Translations under genes and position numbers: made by a program
The notes under the pieces: generated by a model
What the model saw: the letters and a program-made list of their open reading frames with translations, nothing else
What the model was told of the DNA's origin: nothing
Databases searched by the model: none
From: Pseudomonadota bacterium
Lineage (GTDB): Bacteria; Desulfobacterota; Binatia; Binatales; Binataceae
DNA: 64,000 bases
Reading direction: 5' to 3'
Assembly: GCA_021324855.1 (NCBI GenBank)
Contig: JAJPIG010000012.1
Span: 59,731-123,730 of the forward strand
Shown: piece after piece, positions 19,155-28,873 of the stretch
How the letters are laid out: each line of letters begins with the position of its first letter
Position numbering within the stretch: the first letter of the stretch is position 1

Positions 19155-20675
19155 ATGCGCCCGCTTGCCGAACTGAAGCGGTTTGCGCGCGAGGGCGCGC
19201 GTATCCTTGCGGCCGATCCCGAGCTCGCGCAGTTCGAAATCTACTGTTCGAGCGCCGAGCAACTCGTGATGCGTCTCAACTACACCTCCGACATCCCGTG
19301 CAAAGGCGTTGAGGAGTGCAAGTCGCTCGGCGCCGACGGCTTCGCAATCCGGATTGTCCCGCGGAGCAATCCGCAAGAAATCGGCGCTGGCTTTGTCGCC
19401 GGCGATCTGAGCGCTGACGCCCTGCGCGAGGCAATTGCGCGCGCGCGGCACGCGGCGGTTGTCGATCCGCATTTTCAGGGCCTGCCCGACGGCCCGCGGC
19501 GGCTAGAAATCGCAAACGAGGGCCCGAATGACCTGGCGCGTACTCCGGGCTCGCGGATGGTTGCGGCGGCGTGGGAGATCGTCGATGGCGCGATTCGCGC
19601 GTTCAAGGCGCGCATGCCCGGCAACGAGCGCCATGGTCTTGTGCTGGGAGGCGACCTCTCGGTCACGCGCGACTGTTTCGCGATCGCGAGCTCGAACTTC
19701 GACGGAATTCGCGCCGAACAAGGCGCCTACTTTAGCTCGTCGGTCACCGCGCTGGTCGAACGCCTCGATGCACGCGCGACCGCGAGCGCCGTCGGCTCAT
19801 CGATGGCCGAGCTTTCCCAGATCGTTCCCCCGCTCGGACGTGAAGCCGTGAACCGCGCGATCAGGCTTGGCGGCGGCGAGCAGCCTTCGCCCGGAAAGCA
19901 TCGCGTGCTACTCGGCCCGCAGCCGATCGCGGAGCTGCTTTGTTATCTGATTGTGCCGTCGCTTACGACCGGCTCCTTCCATGCCGGCAACTCGGCGTAT
20001 CTCGCCCGCTTCGGCGAAACCGTGATTGATGAACGCATCAGCCTGGCCGATGAACCGGCCGGCCGCGCCCGGGCTATCGTGCGCCGTCTCACTTGCGAGG
20101 GTTTGCCGGCGCGGCGAGTGGAACTGATTCGCGACGGCCGGTTGGTCGGTCTTTTATCGAACCATTACGATTCCCAGCGGCTGGCGGCCGATGAGCATCG
20201 TGCCGACAAGCTTGGTCCGCACGCATCCGCCGACATTCAGTTTCCCGCGGCTAACGGCTATCGATTGGGCGAGGGCGGCGGGCGGCGCTTCGACTCGATG
20301 CTGGGGACGGCCGCGACCAACGTCGTGATGCGCACGCATGGCGGCCTTGCCGATCGCGAGCTGATCGCGGCGGTCGGCGACGGGATTTACGTCGGGCGAG
20401 TCTGGTACACCTATCCGATCAACGGGCAGCGGGCGGGTGACTTTACCTGCACGATTACCGGCGATTCGTACATCATTCGCGACGGCAGAATCGCCGCGCC
20501 GCTCAGGCCCAATCGCTTGCGGATCAACGCCAACCTCGAAGAAGTTTTTCGCGCGCCAATCGCGGTCGGCAGGCGAATCGCGCCGATAACGGTATGGGGT
20601 TCGCCGGAGATTTTTTATGTGCCGGCGCTCGCCGCCGACGGGATCAGTCTCTCGGCGGTCGGCGCGGACGCCTGA
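19155..20675 (+). CDS. pmbA: PmbA/TldE-family metalloprotease-like subunit
   Basis: Partner of TldD, 506 residues from ATG 19155. It has the common TldD/PmbA N-terminal domain (about 10-170) and a C-terminal half with GKHRVLLGPQPIAELLCYLI. It lacks the HExxxH zinc motif, as expected for the non-catalytic subunit. Late conserved blocks include NVVMRTHGGLADRELIAAVGDGIYVGR and FTCTITGDSYIIRDGRIAAP. It starts directly after the tldD TGA (spacer of 1 base), so the subunits are probably made in equal amounts. Confidence 0.93.
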   Translation: MRPLAELKRFAREGARILAADPELAQFEIYCSSAEQLVMRLNYTSDIPCKGVEECKSLGADGFAIRIVPRSNPQEIGAGFVAGDLSADALREAIARARHAAVVDPHFQGLPDGPRRLEIANEGPNDLARTPGSRMVAAAWEIVDGAIRAFKARMPGNERHGLVLGGDLSVTRDCFAIASSNFDGIRAEQGAYFSSSVTALVERLDARATASAVGSSMAELSQIVPPLGREAVNRAIRLGGGEQPSPGKHRVLLGPQPIAELLCYLIVPSLTTGSFHAGNSAYLARFGETVIDERISLADEPAGRARAIVRRLTCEGLPARRVELIRDGRLVGLLSNHYDSQRLAADEHRADKLGPHASADIQFPAANGYRLGEGGGRRFDSMLGTAATNVVMRTHGGLADRELIAAVGDGIYVGRVWYTYPINGQRAGDFTCTITGDSYIIRDGRIAAPLRPNRLRINANLEEVFRAPIAVGRRIAPITVWGSPEIFYVPALAADGISLSAVGADA

Positions 20676-20685
20676 TGACGGCAGC

Positions 20686-20713
20686 AGCGGGCGGCGCTCG
20701 CCGCCGCCGCTGC
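20686..20713. terminator. GC-rich hairpin between convergent pmbA and ThDP-enzyme genes
   Basis: Stem of about 12 bp (gcagc..ggcggcg against cgccgccgctgc) with a 4-base bulge on the left arm and a short loop, lying between two gene ends. No T-run on either strand, so this is only a candidate bidirectional transcription stop. Confidence 0.3.
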
Positions 20714-20727
20714 CGGCCGAAATCGCG

Positions 20728-22419
20728 TCAGTTCTGTCCGGTCGAGCCGAGCAGGTTGCCGCCGAGCGTCGGATGACCGACGGTCTTGTCGCCAATCACG
20801 TTGATGCACGACGGCTTGCCGGATTTGAACGCGCGCTCGAGCGCCGGAATCAGATCGTCCGGCGATTCGACGTGCTCGCCATGGCAACCCATCTCGGCGA
20901 AGATTTTGTCGTAGCGAATCTTCGGCAGCATGTCGAAGGGCTCGGTCCGATCTTTCAGAATCGGCATCGACTCGAAGCTTGGTCCCCACGAGCTGTTGTT
21001 CCACAACAGGCAGACGATCGGCAGCTTGTAGCGCGCCGCAGTCTCCATGTCGAACCCGCCGATGCCGATGCCGCCGTCGCCCATGATCGCGACGATCTGT
21101 GCGCCCGGCCGCGCAAGCTGCGCGCCGATCGCCATCCCGATTCCATGGCCGACCGGCGCGAGCGGCCCCGCATCGACGATCTGGCCGGGGAAGCGGCAGG
21201 TAAACCACTGGCTCATCCATCCGGAAAGCGTGAAGCTGTCGATGATCACAGTCGCGTTCTTGTCGAGCACGGAAACCAGATCACGCGTGAGGCGCGCCGG
21301 ATGCAGCGGGCGTTGGTCGTGGAACTTTTTCTCGGTCTCCTGGATCATGCGGGTGAAGTTGCCGCGCACTTCGGCGATTTCGCGCACCCATTGCGAATTG
21401 CGATTTTTCGAAAAGTCGAGCTTCAACTCTTTGGCGCGCGCGATGAGCTGGCGCAGGACCAGTTTCGGGTCGCCGACGATCGCGAGGTCGGCATTGACCT
21501 GCCATCCGATCCGCGTCGGCGTCGGATCGACTTGGATGTAGCGCGCCTGGTCGCTCCAGGTCGGCGGCTGGCCGAAATGTTCGCCGCTCCAGAAGCGGAA
21601 ACCGAGCGCGAGCACCGCGTCGGCGCGGCCGGTGAACGGTTTCTTGAACGCGCCGCGAATCGCGAGCGGATGCTCCTCGGAAACTGCGCCCTGGCCGGCG
21701 CGCCGCGTGTAGACCGGAATCGACGTAAGTTCGACGAATTCCTTCAGATCGGGCGCCGCCTGCGACCAGAACACACCGTCGCCGCCGGCGATCAATGGAC
21801 GCTCGGCAGCAGCCAGGATCTCGAGCGCCTTGTCGATCTTGGCCGGGTCGCCGGCAGAGCGCACATCTTCGGCAGTGAACGGGCGAGCGCCCTTGCGCTG
21901 CCGGCCTTCCTCATCGCCCCCATAGAGGATGTTCTGCGGAATTTCGACCAGCGCCGGCCCTTGCGGCGGCGAGATCGCCTCGCGAAATGCCGAGCGAACG
22001 TCGAACTCGATCGTGCTCCAATCGGTGACCCGCTTGGTGAACTTGGAAAAACTCTGGACGACCTCCGAGCCGTAGGCTTCCTGGAACGATCCGAGATGGT
22101 CTTCGGTGTTCGGATGTTGTCCCGAGATGCAAACCACAGCGCTGCCCGTCAGCCCCGCGACGCACAGGCCGGTGGTCGCGTTCGTCAGCCCGCATCCGGC
22201 GGTGACGAGACAGACCCCGGGCTGGCCGCTGATGCGCGCATAGGCATCGGCCGCGTAGGCGGTCGCCTGCTCGTGGCGCATATGGATCATCTTGATTTCG
22301 TTATTGCGCAGGTTGGCCAAGATCGGAAACAGATGGCCACCGTTGATCGTGAAACAGTAGCGGACCCGGTTTTCGCGCATCACACGCGCCACCAGCGCGC
22401 CGCCATCTATCTTGGCCAT
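20728..22419 (-). CDS. Thiamine diphosphate-dependent enzyme (acetolactate synthase / 2-hydroxyacyl-CoA lyase-like)
   Basis: 563 residues with the three-domain layout of ThDP decarboxylase/carboligase enzymes: N-terminal Pyr domain with the catalytic Glu in HMRHEQATAYAADAYAR, central transhydrogenase-like domain, and a C-terminal PP domain with the metal motif GDGGIGIGGF followed by WNNSSWG. Length and spacing fit acetolactate synthase large subunit, oxalyl-CoA decarboxylase or 2-hydroxyacyl-CoA lyase. There is no regulatory small subunit nearby, so a catabolic lyase is at least as likely as branched-chain synthesis. Assignment within the superfamily is open. Confidence 0.82.
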   Translation of the reverse strand: MAKIDGGALVARVMRENRVRYCFTINGGHLFPILANLRNNEIKMIHMRHEQATAYAADAYARISGQPGVCLVTAGCGLTNATTGLCVAGLTGSAVVCISGQHPNTEDHLGSFQEAYGSEVVQSFSKFTKRVTDWSTIEFDVRSAFREAISPPQGPALVEIPQNILYGGDEEGRQRKGARPFTAEDVRSAGDPAKIDKALEILAAAERPLIAGGDGVFWSQAAPDLKEFVELTSIPVYTRRAGQGAVSEEHPLAIRGAFKKPFTGRADAVLALGFRFWSGEHFGQPPTWSDQARYIQVDPTPTRIGWQVNADLAIVGDPKLVLRQLIARAKELKLDFSKNRNSQWVREIAEVRGNFTRMIQETEKKFHDQRPLHPARLTRDLVSVLDKNATVIIDSFTLSGWMSQWFTCRFPGQIVDAGPLAPVGHGIGMAIGAQLARPGAQIVAIMGDGGIGIGGFDMETAARYKLPIVCLLWNNSSWGPSFESMPILKDRTEPFDMLPKIRYDKIFAEMGCHGEHVESPDDLIPALERAFKSGKPSCINVIGDKTVGHPTLGGNLLGSTGQN

Positions 22420-22637
22420 GGGGGAACCTCCAGCGATTCGTCGCTCTCGTGTTGCCTCAGAATCCTTGCATATTCGGAGCCGTTGCGGAAAGCAGAGTCA
22501 CGGCCCGGTCGCTCGCCGCGTTCGATGCTTTTCAGAAATCGACATACATTCCGGCTGTTATTGATACCACTGGTTGACTCTGCCACTATCGTGACCACTT
22601 GCCAGCCCCAGGCGGCGCGAAAAAAGGGCCGTATAAG

Positions 22638-23939
22638 ATGATGATGAAGTTCATGCGGGGACTCATCTTTCTGATGCTACTCCTCACTATGACCGCGCCC
22701 GCTCGAGCCTTCTCGCTGTTCGATCCTTCGACCTGGCAACTCTCGCAAACGTTCAATCCCACCAATCCTGACACCTGGCCGTTCATCCCGGTGCCGGAGA
22801 TCGCGATGGATCCGAACAGCGGCACCACCGTCGGCCTGCTGGCGGCAGTCCTTGAGACCGATTCGAATCATCAGATCGATTCGATTTTTGCTCCCGATTT
22901 CAACGTCAACACCACGATGGGCGTGGGCAGCACGCTGCGCTACTACGCCTATCCATCGGAGGACACTCAGTGGTTCGCGATCGCCGGCGCCTCGGAGAAG
23001 ATCGCATCGCATGCCGAGTTCGATTACGGAACCGGGCTGACGAAACGCGATTGGTGGTCGGCGCAGGTCCATTTCCTCTTCGAGCGCGACCCGACCGAGC
23101 GTTTTTTCGGCATCGGAAACAATTCAAGCTTTAACAACCAGACGAACTACACCACCGAGCAGATCATGAGCGACCTGCTGTTCGGGTGGAACCTGAACGA
23201 GAAATTCCAGCTCGCCGCGTATTTCCGGCCGCGATGGATTCGAATCCAGCACGGCGCGTTCAGCAGCCTGCCATCGCTCGGGACGCTGTTTCCGAACGTG
23301 AAAGGGATCCAGGGCGGCAGCGTGATGTTGGGGCGGCTAATGGCGACCTACGACACGCGCGACTCGATCAAGGTGCCGACGCGCGGCACGATGGTAAGTT
23401 TCTTCGCCGGCGATGCCGATCGCGCGCTCGGCAGTTCGGTTTCATACAGTGAATACGGCTTCGATGCGCGCCATTACATGCCGCTCAACAGCCGGATGAC
23501 GCTGGCGGGCAACATGTACGTGCGTTACGTGCCGGCGGGCAACGAGACCCCGTTTTGGGAGATGAGCTGGCTGGGCGGCGACGGCTCCGGGCAGGTGAGC
23601 GACTTCGGCATCCCGATCTCGGACCAGGTCACATGGCGCGGCTACGGCGCCGGCCGCTACATCGATAACAATCTGGAGGCGGCCAACTTGGAGCTGCGCA
23701 CGCGGGTCTACGAGGCCGATGTCTTCAACACGCACGGCACGCTGGAGGTCGCTCCGTTCCTTGATGTGGGCCGCGTCTATCATTACGCGAACGAGAATCC
23801 GGTGCGTATCGATGCGCTCCATCCGGCAGGCGGCCTCGGCTTCCGCGCGATTGCGCTGCCTTACGTCGTCGGCTTTCTTGATTTCGGCTACGCGAACGAC
23901 GGACTCGCAGTTTTCTCAGGTGTCAATTACCCGTTTTAA
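22638..23939 (+). CDS. Outer-membrane beta-barrel protein (BamA/TamA surface-antigen family)
   Basis: 433 residues from ATG 22638, with a signal peptide (about 5-24, ending TAPARA). The rest is beta-rich with alternating aromatic residues: 16-strand-type barrel segments such as GSTLRYYAYP and AAYFRPRWIRI, a WRGYG block similar to the conserved RG(F/Y) motif of BamA loop 6, and a C-terminal Phe (GVNYPF), the outer-membrane signal. No POTRA domains are visible, so it is a barrel-only member and not BamA itself. Its stop is 15 bases from the convergent gatB end. Confidence 0.78.
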   Translation: MMMKFMRGLIFLMLLLTMTAPARAFSLFDPSTWQLSQTFNPTNPDTWPFIPVPEIAMDPNSGTTVGLLAAVLETDSNHQIDSIFAPDFNVNTTMGVGSTLRYYAYPSEDTQWFAIAGASEKIASHAEFDYGTGLTKRDWWSAQVHFLFERDPTERFFGIGNNSSFNNQTNYTTEQIMSDLLFGWNLNEKFQLAAYFRPRWIRIQHGAFSSLPSLGTLFPNVKGIQGGSVMLGRLMATYDTRDSIKVPTRGTMVSFFAGDADRALGSSVSYSEYGFDARHYMPLNSRMTLAGNMYVRYVPAGNETPFWEMSWLGGDGSGQVSDFGIPISDQVTWRGYGAGRYIDNNLEAANLELRTRVYEADVFNTHGTLEVAPFLDVGRVYHYANENPVRIDALHPAGGLGFRAIALPYVVGFLDFGYANDGLAVFSGVNYPF

Positions 23940-23954
23940 TGCTGTTGAGCGGCC

Positions 23955-25394
23955 TCAGCCTGCGAGCTTCTTGCGCAGGACTTCGTTGATGACCCGGGGA
24001 TTCGCCTTCCCGCCCATCGCTTTCATCACCTGCCCGACGAAGAAGCCGAACAGCTTGTCGCGTCCGCCGCGATATTCGGCGACCTTGTCGGGCTCGGCGG
24101 CCAGCACGGCCTCGCATGCGGAAGCAATCGCGGATTCGTCCGAGATCTGGATTAGCCCCAGTTCTTCGATCGTGGCGGCAGCGCTCTTGCGCGATTTGAC
24201 CATCGCCGCAAAGGCGGTCTTGGCGGCATTGAGACTGAGCTTCGTTTCTTCGACCATCCTGAGCAGCGCGGCGCTTTCGGTTGCGGGCGGCGCCGCCTCA
24301 TCGATCGATTTGCCGCTCTCGTTGACGATTCGCAGCACCTCGGTCATCACCCAGTTCGCGGCGCTCTTGGGATTTTTAAGCGCCGGAATCATCGCCTCGA
24401 AGTAATCGGCGACCTCGCGCTCGCGGGTGAGGATGCCGACCTCGTAGTCGCCGAGTCCCAGCTCGCTCGCGTAGCGGGCGCGCCGCTCGGCCGGCAACTC
24501 CGGCATCGTCGCGCGAAGCTCCTCGATCATCGCGGGCGACACACAAAGCGGCGGCAGGTCGGGCTCGGGAAAATAACGATAGTCGTTGGCGAACTCCTTC
24601 GAGCGCATCGGGCGCGTCACTTCGCGCTCGGGATCGAACAGATGGGTCTCTTGCGGGATGCGGCCGCCCGCCTCAAGAATCTCGATCTGGCGCTTGATTT
24701 CGTAGTTGATCGCCTTTTCGACGAAGCGAAATGAATTCAGATTCTTGATCTCGGTCTTGACGCCGAGTTCCGAGGAGCCACGCGGTCGAATCGAAACGTT
24801 GCAATCGCATCGAAACGCGCCTTCCTCGAGCTTGCCATCGGAAGCGCCGACGTAGACCAAAAGCGATCGCAATTCGTTCAGGTACTCGACGGCTTCTTCG
24901 GCCGAGCGCAGGTCGGGTTCGCTGACGATTTCGGCGAGCGGCACACCCGAGCGATTGAAGTCGATCAGGCTTGCGTCGCGCTCGTGGATGTTCTTGCCGG
25001 CGTCCTCTTCGAGGTGAATCCGCACCAGCCGTATCCGGCGCGGCGCGCCGCCATTGCCGGGCAATTCGACGTAACCGCCGCGGCATAGCGGCAGCTCGTA
25101 CTGGCTTATCTGGTAGCCCTTCGGCAGATCAGGATAGAAGTAGCTTTTGCGCGCGAAGATCGAGAACGGCGCGATCTCGCAATGCGCCGCCAGTCCCATC
25201 CGAATCGCGAGTTCGACCGCGCGCCGATTCAGCACCGGCAACACGCCGGGCATCCCGATGCAGACCGGGCAGACGTTGTCGTTGGGCGAAGCGCCGAATT
25301 TCGTCGCACATCCGCAGAACAGCTTCGCCGCGGTCTGCAGATGCGCATGGACTTCCAGCCCGATTACCGCCTCGTATGCTTCTGAAGCCATCAT
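23955..25394 (-). CDS. gatB: Asp-tRNA(Asn)/Glu-tRNA(Gln) amidotransferase subunit B
   Basis: tRNA-binding subunit of GatCAB, which phosphorylates mischarged Glu-tRNA(Gln) or Asp-tRNA(Asn). 479 residues starting MMASEAYEAVIGLEVHAHLQT. It contains KLFCGC, the CPVCIGMPGVLPVLN block with zinc-binding cysteines, and PDLPKGYQISQYELP. The C-terminal YqeY-like tail ends VMKAMGGKANPRVINEVLRKKL. The start at 25394 follows the gatA stop by 7 bases; the longer open frame runs into gatA and is not used. Confidence 0.96.
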   Translation of the reverse strand: MMASEAYEAVIGLEVHAHLQTAAKLFCGCATKFGASPNDNVCPVCIGMPGVLPVLNRRAVELAIRMGLAAHCEIAPFSIFARKSYFYPDLPKGYQISQYELPLCRGGYVELPGNGGAPRRIRLVRIHLEEDAGKNIHERDASLIDFNRSGVPLAEIVSEPDLRSAEEAVEYLNELRSLLVYVGASDGKLEEGAFRCDCNVSIRPRGSSELGVKTEIKNLNSFRFVEKAINYEIKRQIEILEAGGRIPQETHLFDPEREVTRPMRSKEFANDYRYFPEPDLPPLCVSPAMIEELRATMPELPAERRARYASELGLGDYEVGILTREREVADYFEAMIPALKNPKSAANWVMTEVLRIVNESGKSIDEAAPPATESAALLRMVEETKLSLNAAKTAFAAMVKSRKSAAATIEELGLIQISDESAIASACEAVLAAEPDKVAEYRGGRDKLFGFFVGQVMKAMGGKANPRVINEVLRKKLAG

Positions 25395-25401
25395 GGTCCC
25401 G

Positions 25402-26856
25402 TTACAATTCCGGCCGGCGCGGTGTGAAGACGCGCTCGAAAGCGTCGCCGGCGCGCAGAATGATCTCCTCGCCGAACGGCGGACCGATGAGCTGGAGTCC
25501 AATCGGCAGCCCGCGATCGTCGTAGCCGCACGGCATCGCGAGTCCCGGCAGGCCGGCCAGGTTAACCGAGATCGTGAAGATGTCTGAGAGATACATCTGG
25601 AGCGGATCGGCCGTGCGCTCGCCGATCTTGAAAGCGGTGGCAGGCGTGGTCGGCGTCGCGATAAGGTCGCAATGCTCGAATGCCTGTTCGAAATCGCGTC
25701 GGATAAGCGTGCGCACCTTTTGAGCTTTCAAATAGTAGGCATCGTAATAGCCTGCCGAGAGCGCGAAGGTGCCGAGCATGATGCGCCGTTTGACCTCGGC
25801 GCCGAAGCCGGCGTCACGGCTACGATTGTACAGCTCGATATGGTCCGCGGCATCGACCCGCAGGCCGTAGCGTACGCCGTCGTAGCGCGCGAGATTCGCG
25901 CTCGCCTCGGCGGTCGCGATCAGGTAATAGGCGGCGATCGCATATTCGGTATGTGGCAGGGAGATTTCGACCGTCTCGGCGCCGAGTTCGCGATAGCTCG
26001 CGAGTGCGGCGCGAATCGCGCGTTCGACCTCGGGCTGCATCCCCTCGACGAAATACTCGCGCGGCACGCCGATGCGCAGGTTCTTGACCTCGCCGGTCAA
26101 CGCCTTCGTGTAATCGGGCGCCGAACGCGCCGAGCAGGTCGAATCGCGCGGATCGACGCCTGCCAGCGCGTGCAGCATGACGGCCGCATCGCGCACGGTC
26201 TTGGTGAACGGTCCGACCTGATCGAGCGACGATGCATATGCGATCACGCCGTAACGGCTGACGCGGCTGTAAGTCGGCTTGATGCCGACAATGCCGCAGA
26301 ACGCAGCGGGCAGCCGAATCGATCCGCCGGTATCGGTGCCCAGCGCCGCAATACATTCGTCGGCCGCCACCGCAGCCGCCGAACCGCCTGACGATCCGCC
26401 CGGCACACGCTCGAGATCGAACGGATTGCGCGTCGGACCGAAGGCCGAGTTCTCAGTCGACGAGCCCATCGCGAACTCATCCATGTTGGTCTTGCCGAGG
26501 AACACCGCGCCCGCCGCGCGCAGCCGCTCGATCACGGTGGCGTCGAACGGCGGGACGAAGTTCTCAAGAATTCGCGATGCGCAGGTGGTGCGGATGCCGC
26601 GCGTGCAGAAGATGTCCTTGATGCCGAGCGGGATTCCGCACAGCGTCGGCGCTGAGCCGGCCCTGAGGCGCGCATCGGCATCGTCGGCCTGAGCGAGCGC
26701 CTGATCTTCGATGACGCTCAGGAAAGCATGCACCCGCGAGTCGACCGCCGCGATGCGATCGAGGCAGGCGCGCGTCAGCTCGCGCGACGAAATTTCGCCT
26801 CGGCTCAGGCGCGCGTGCGCCTCCGCGATGGTCAGCTTATACAAGTCGGAAGTCAT
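25402..26856 (-). CDS. gatA: Asp/Glu-tRNA amidotransferase subunit A
   Basis: Amidase subunit that releases ammonia from glutamine or asparagine for GatB. 484 residues. Catalytic triad segments are visible: Lys in [12 protein letters not shown], Ser in [17 protein letters not shown], and the Gly/Ser-rich [13 protein letters not shown]. Middle gene of gatC-gatA-gatB. With serS in the same window and gatCAB complete, the organism appears to make Gln-tRNA or Asn-tRNA by transamidation. Confidence 0.97.
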   Translation of the reverse strand: MTSDLYKLTIAEAHARLSRGEISSRELTRACLDRIAAVDSRVHAFLSVIEDQALAQADDADARLRAGSAPTLCGIPLGIKDIFCTRGIRTTCASRILENFVPPFDATVIERLRAAGAVFLGKTNMDEFAMGSSTENSAFGPTRNPFDLERVPGGSSGGSAAAVAADECIAALGTDTGGSIRLPAAFCGIVGIKPTYSRVSRYGVIAYASSLDQVGPFTKTVRDAAVMLHALAGVDPRDSTCSARSAPDYTKALTGEVKNLRIGVPREYFVEGMQPEVERAIRAALASYRELGAETVEISLPHTEYAIAAYYLIATAEASANLARYDGVRYGLRVDAADHIELYNRSRDAGFGAEVKRRIMLGTFALSAGYYDAYYLKAQKVRTLIRRDFEQAFEHCDLIATPTTPATAFKIGERTADPLQMYLSDIFTISVNLAGLPGLAMPCGYDDRGLPIGLQLIGPPFGEEIILRAGDAFERVFTPRRPEL

Positions 26857-26895
26857 GTGCAGGCAAGTCTCGATTTCGGAGCGGCTGCCGCGAAT

Positions 26896-27192
26896 CTACT
26901 CGATGATCTTCGGCACCTTGAAAAGCCGCCCCTCACGAGCCGGCGCGTTCTGCAGCATCGCGTCAGGATCGGGATGATTCGTGACCACGTCATCGCGCCA
27001 CGGCGTGCCCGGATCGCCGACCTGAAAGGTCGGTTCGACCGCCGACGTATCGAGCTGGTTGAGCTTTTCGATGTAACCAAGAATGTTGCTCAGGTCGGTT
27101 TCGAGCTGGCGCTGCTCGGCTTCGGTCAATTCGATCCGCGCCAGCTCGGCGACGTGCAGCACCTGTTCACGGCTGATTCGCTTTTGGGACAT
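26896..27192 (-). CDS. gatC: Asp/Glu-tRNA amidotransferase subunit C
   Basis: Small GatC subunit of 98 residues that clamps GatA and GatB together. Typical N-terminus ISREQVLHVAELARIELTEAEQ and the WRDDVV segment near the end. ATG 27192 is the family start. The first 15 codons and about 39 bases of leader (27148-27231) recur as a decayed copy at 32684-32767. Confidence 0.95.
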   Translation of the reverse strand: MSQKRISREQVLHVAELARIELTEAEQRQLETDLSNILGYIEKLNQLDTSAVEPTFQVGDPGTPWRDDVVTNHPDPDAMLQNAPAREGRLFKVPKIIE

Positions 27193-27231
27193 GGAACCCG
27201 AATCGTAACACGCCGCCGGCGCGAAGTCAGG
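27148..27231. repeat. Repeat R3, original copy: gatC 5' end and leader
   Basis: 84 bases covering the first 15 codons of gatC and its upstream leader. An ungapped copy lies at 32684-32767 in the same orientation, with 11 mismatches by my count (about 87% identity). Confidence 0.88.
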
Positions 27232-27456
27232 CTTCCATCGCCTCTCATTGCCCGTACGCGCGACCGTGCCGTTTTCAGACTCCTTCATTTCGCTCCCAAA
27301 TCAGCGGGCGAATCAGCGGCATTCAGCGGTTGTTGAATATCGCTCCGACCTGGTTCGTCTTTGTGAAATGCTCAGGAAACGCGCGACTCCTCTTTCCCGG
27401 CGCGCAAGTTCGTCCGTAGACTGTTTTTCCAGTCTGCAACTTCAAAGAAGGAAAAT

Positions 27457-27912
27457 ATGACTATGACATCCATGCAAGCGTTCAGATTCACTATCGTGTC
27501 AGCGGCGTTCGCGTTGATTGCTTTTGTCATGCTGTGGCCCTCGCGAAGCGATGCCGTTTCCGACCTGCATCACAGTGAAATTTGGGGTTCGATGCATACC
27601 CAGGAACGCAGTACGGCCAACATCTTTAAAAACATCGCGATTTATGTGCGCAAGCTCGATGGAAACCGACCGGGACAGGTGGTCGCTTCAACCGAGATTC
27701 TGAACCGGTTTAGCGAGGGACTCAATGACTCCGATTATGCAGTAAAGATGGGTGATTTGCCGGCGGGAAAATATTTAGTTCAGATAATCCCAGTCGACGG
27801 AAGTGAATATCAACCCGGAGGAAGAATAGTAAATTACCGAGGGAAAGGCACCAGCGTTCGTCAGGATTGGACAATCAATCTGACGGTTGCGGCTGTCCCG
27901 GCAAAAGAATAA
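27457..27912 (+). CDS. Secreted hypothetical protein
   Basis: 151 residues with an N-terminal signal peptide (hydrophobic 10-27, likely cut after SDA). The mature part has alternating beta-like segments (IAIYVRKLDG, KYLVQIIPVDG, DWTINLTVAAV) and could be a small beta-sandwich. I recognise no family. AAGAAGG stands 8 bases before the ATG. The DNA is visibly less GC-rich than gatC or serS, consistent with accessory origin. First gene of the block between gatC and yraN. Confidence 0.6.
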   Translation: MTMTSMQAFRFTIVSAAFALIAFVMLWPSRSDAVSDLHHSEIWGSMHTQERSTANIFKNIAIYVRKLDGNRPGQVVASTEILNRFSEGLNDSDYAVKMGDLPAGKYLVQIIPVDGSEYQPGGRIVNYRGKGTSVRQDWTINLTVAAVPAKE

Positions 27913-28033
27913 GGAAAGCATCAGGTCGTCGAAGGGGTTTTGTTAAGCGCTCTATTGCAGGGCTGGAATTGGCATGCAGCCGGCCCCTTCATCAGTGAAA
28001 TGCAACCACTACCAAGGATCCGGTCTCAGTCCA

Positions 28034-28813
28034 ATGTTCTGCACTAAATGCGGCGCTAAGCTTCCTCCGGGAGCGGCTGGCTGCCCGCGCTGCGGTGTAA
28101 GTTCGGCGGCCCTGCCCAACGCCGGCAAACGGCCCGCGCGCACAATTTTCATTCTCCTTGTGCTTGCGTGTCTGCTCGCTGTTGCGGCAATGGTCGCGTG
28201 GCTAGAGTATGGCAAGCCCGGCAGCCAAAGTCCGGGCGTGGATTTGGCCGACGTCGCCGTTCGTTCGGTTCGTCCTCATAGCTGGCACGCGGCCGGCGCG
28301 GAACTGCCGACGACCAGCCTGATGTATCTGCCAAAGGCGGACACCGGTTTCGTCGGAAACTGGGGCGGCCATTTGCGAGTTGATGCAGCGCCGGGCCAGA
28401 TGAAGTATGTCACCATGGCAGTGGTTCCAGTCAGCTACTATTTCGGAGAACGAAACGGAGTAGTGTTCATCAAGACGCAGGTATATGGCGATCCACAATG
28501 GCCTGTGGTCAAAACCGGAGTGAAGGTTATCAATGCGCGGAGCATCGAATTCCGAATCGACTCCGTCTGCAAAACCTGCACGCCGCCTGCGCGTCAGCAG
28601 GAGGTAACGAAGCTTACGCTAATCAACTCGAAAGAACTTGCGGCGAAAAGCTACGCCTACTGCTACTTGAACGGCGACGGACATAACGAGCTCATTTACA
28701 ACGGCACACTGCATCTGCTCACGCCCGACAAGCTTGCCGAAATCGATCGCGAGGTCGAAATGAACGGTAAGCCGCTTGCCCGGATTGACAGCAAGATGTC
28801 GATCAACAACTGA
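28034..28813 (+). CDS. Zinc-ribbon, single-pass membrane protein
   Basis: 259 residues from ATG 28034. A zinc ribbon opens the protein (MFCTKCGAKLPPGAAGCPRCG: CxxC at 3-6 and 18-21), followed by one membrane segment (about 38-57) and a roughly 200-residue exported domain of unknown family. That domain contains a second Cys pair, CKTC. This layout (cytosolic zinc ribbon, one TM, extracytoplasmic domain) is common in uncharacterised proteins. The open frame extends to 27974, but the ribbon starts cleanly at 28034. Convergent with the RND gene. Confidence 0.65.
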   Translation: MFCTKCGAKLPPGAAGCPRCGVSSAALPNAGKRPARTIFILLVLACLLAVAAMVAWLEYGKPGSQSPGVDLADVAVRSVRPHSWHAAGAELPTTSLMYLPKADTGFVGNWGGHLRVDAAPGQMKYVTMAVVPVSYYFGERNGVVFIKTQVYGDPQWPVVKTGVKVINARSIEFRIDSVCKTCTPPARQQEVTKLTLINSKELAAKSYAYCYLNGDGHNELIYNGTLHLLTPDKLAEIDREVEMNGKPLARIDSKMSINN

Positions 28814-28873
28814 CAAGCGACTTACTTGGTGAAGCTCTTTTCCTTTTCCGTGTCCAGCGTGCCCGCGCAGTGG

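Noticed and set aside
17576..20675. RiPP or microcin maturation cluster around tldD-pmbA
   Set aside because: No small precursor gene, export ABC transporter or modifying enzyme next to it; the pair is common as a housekeeping protease.
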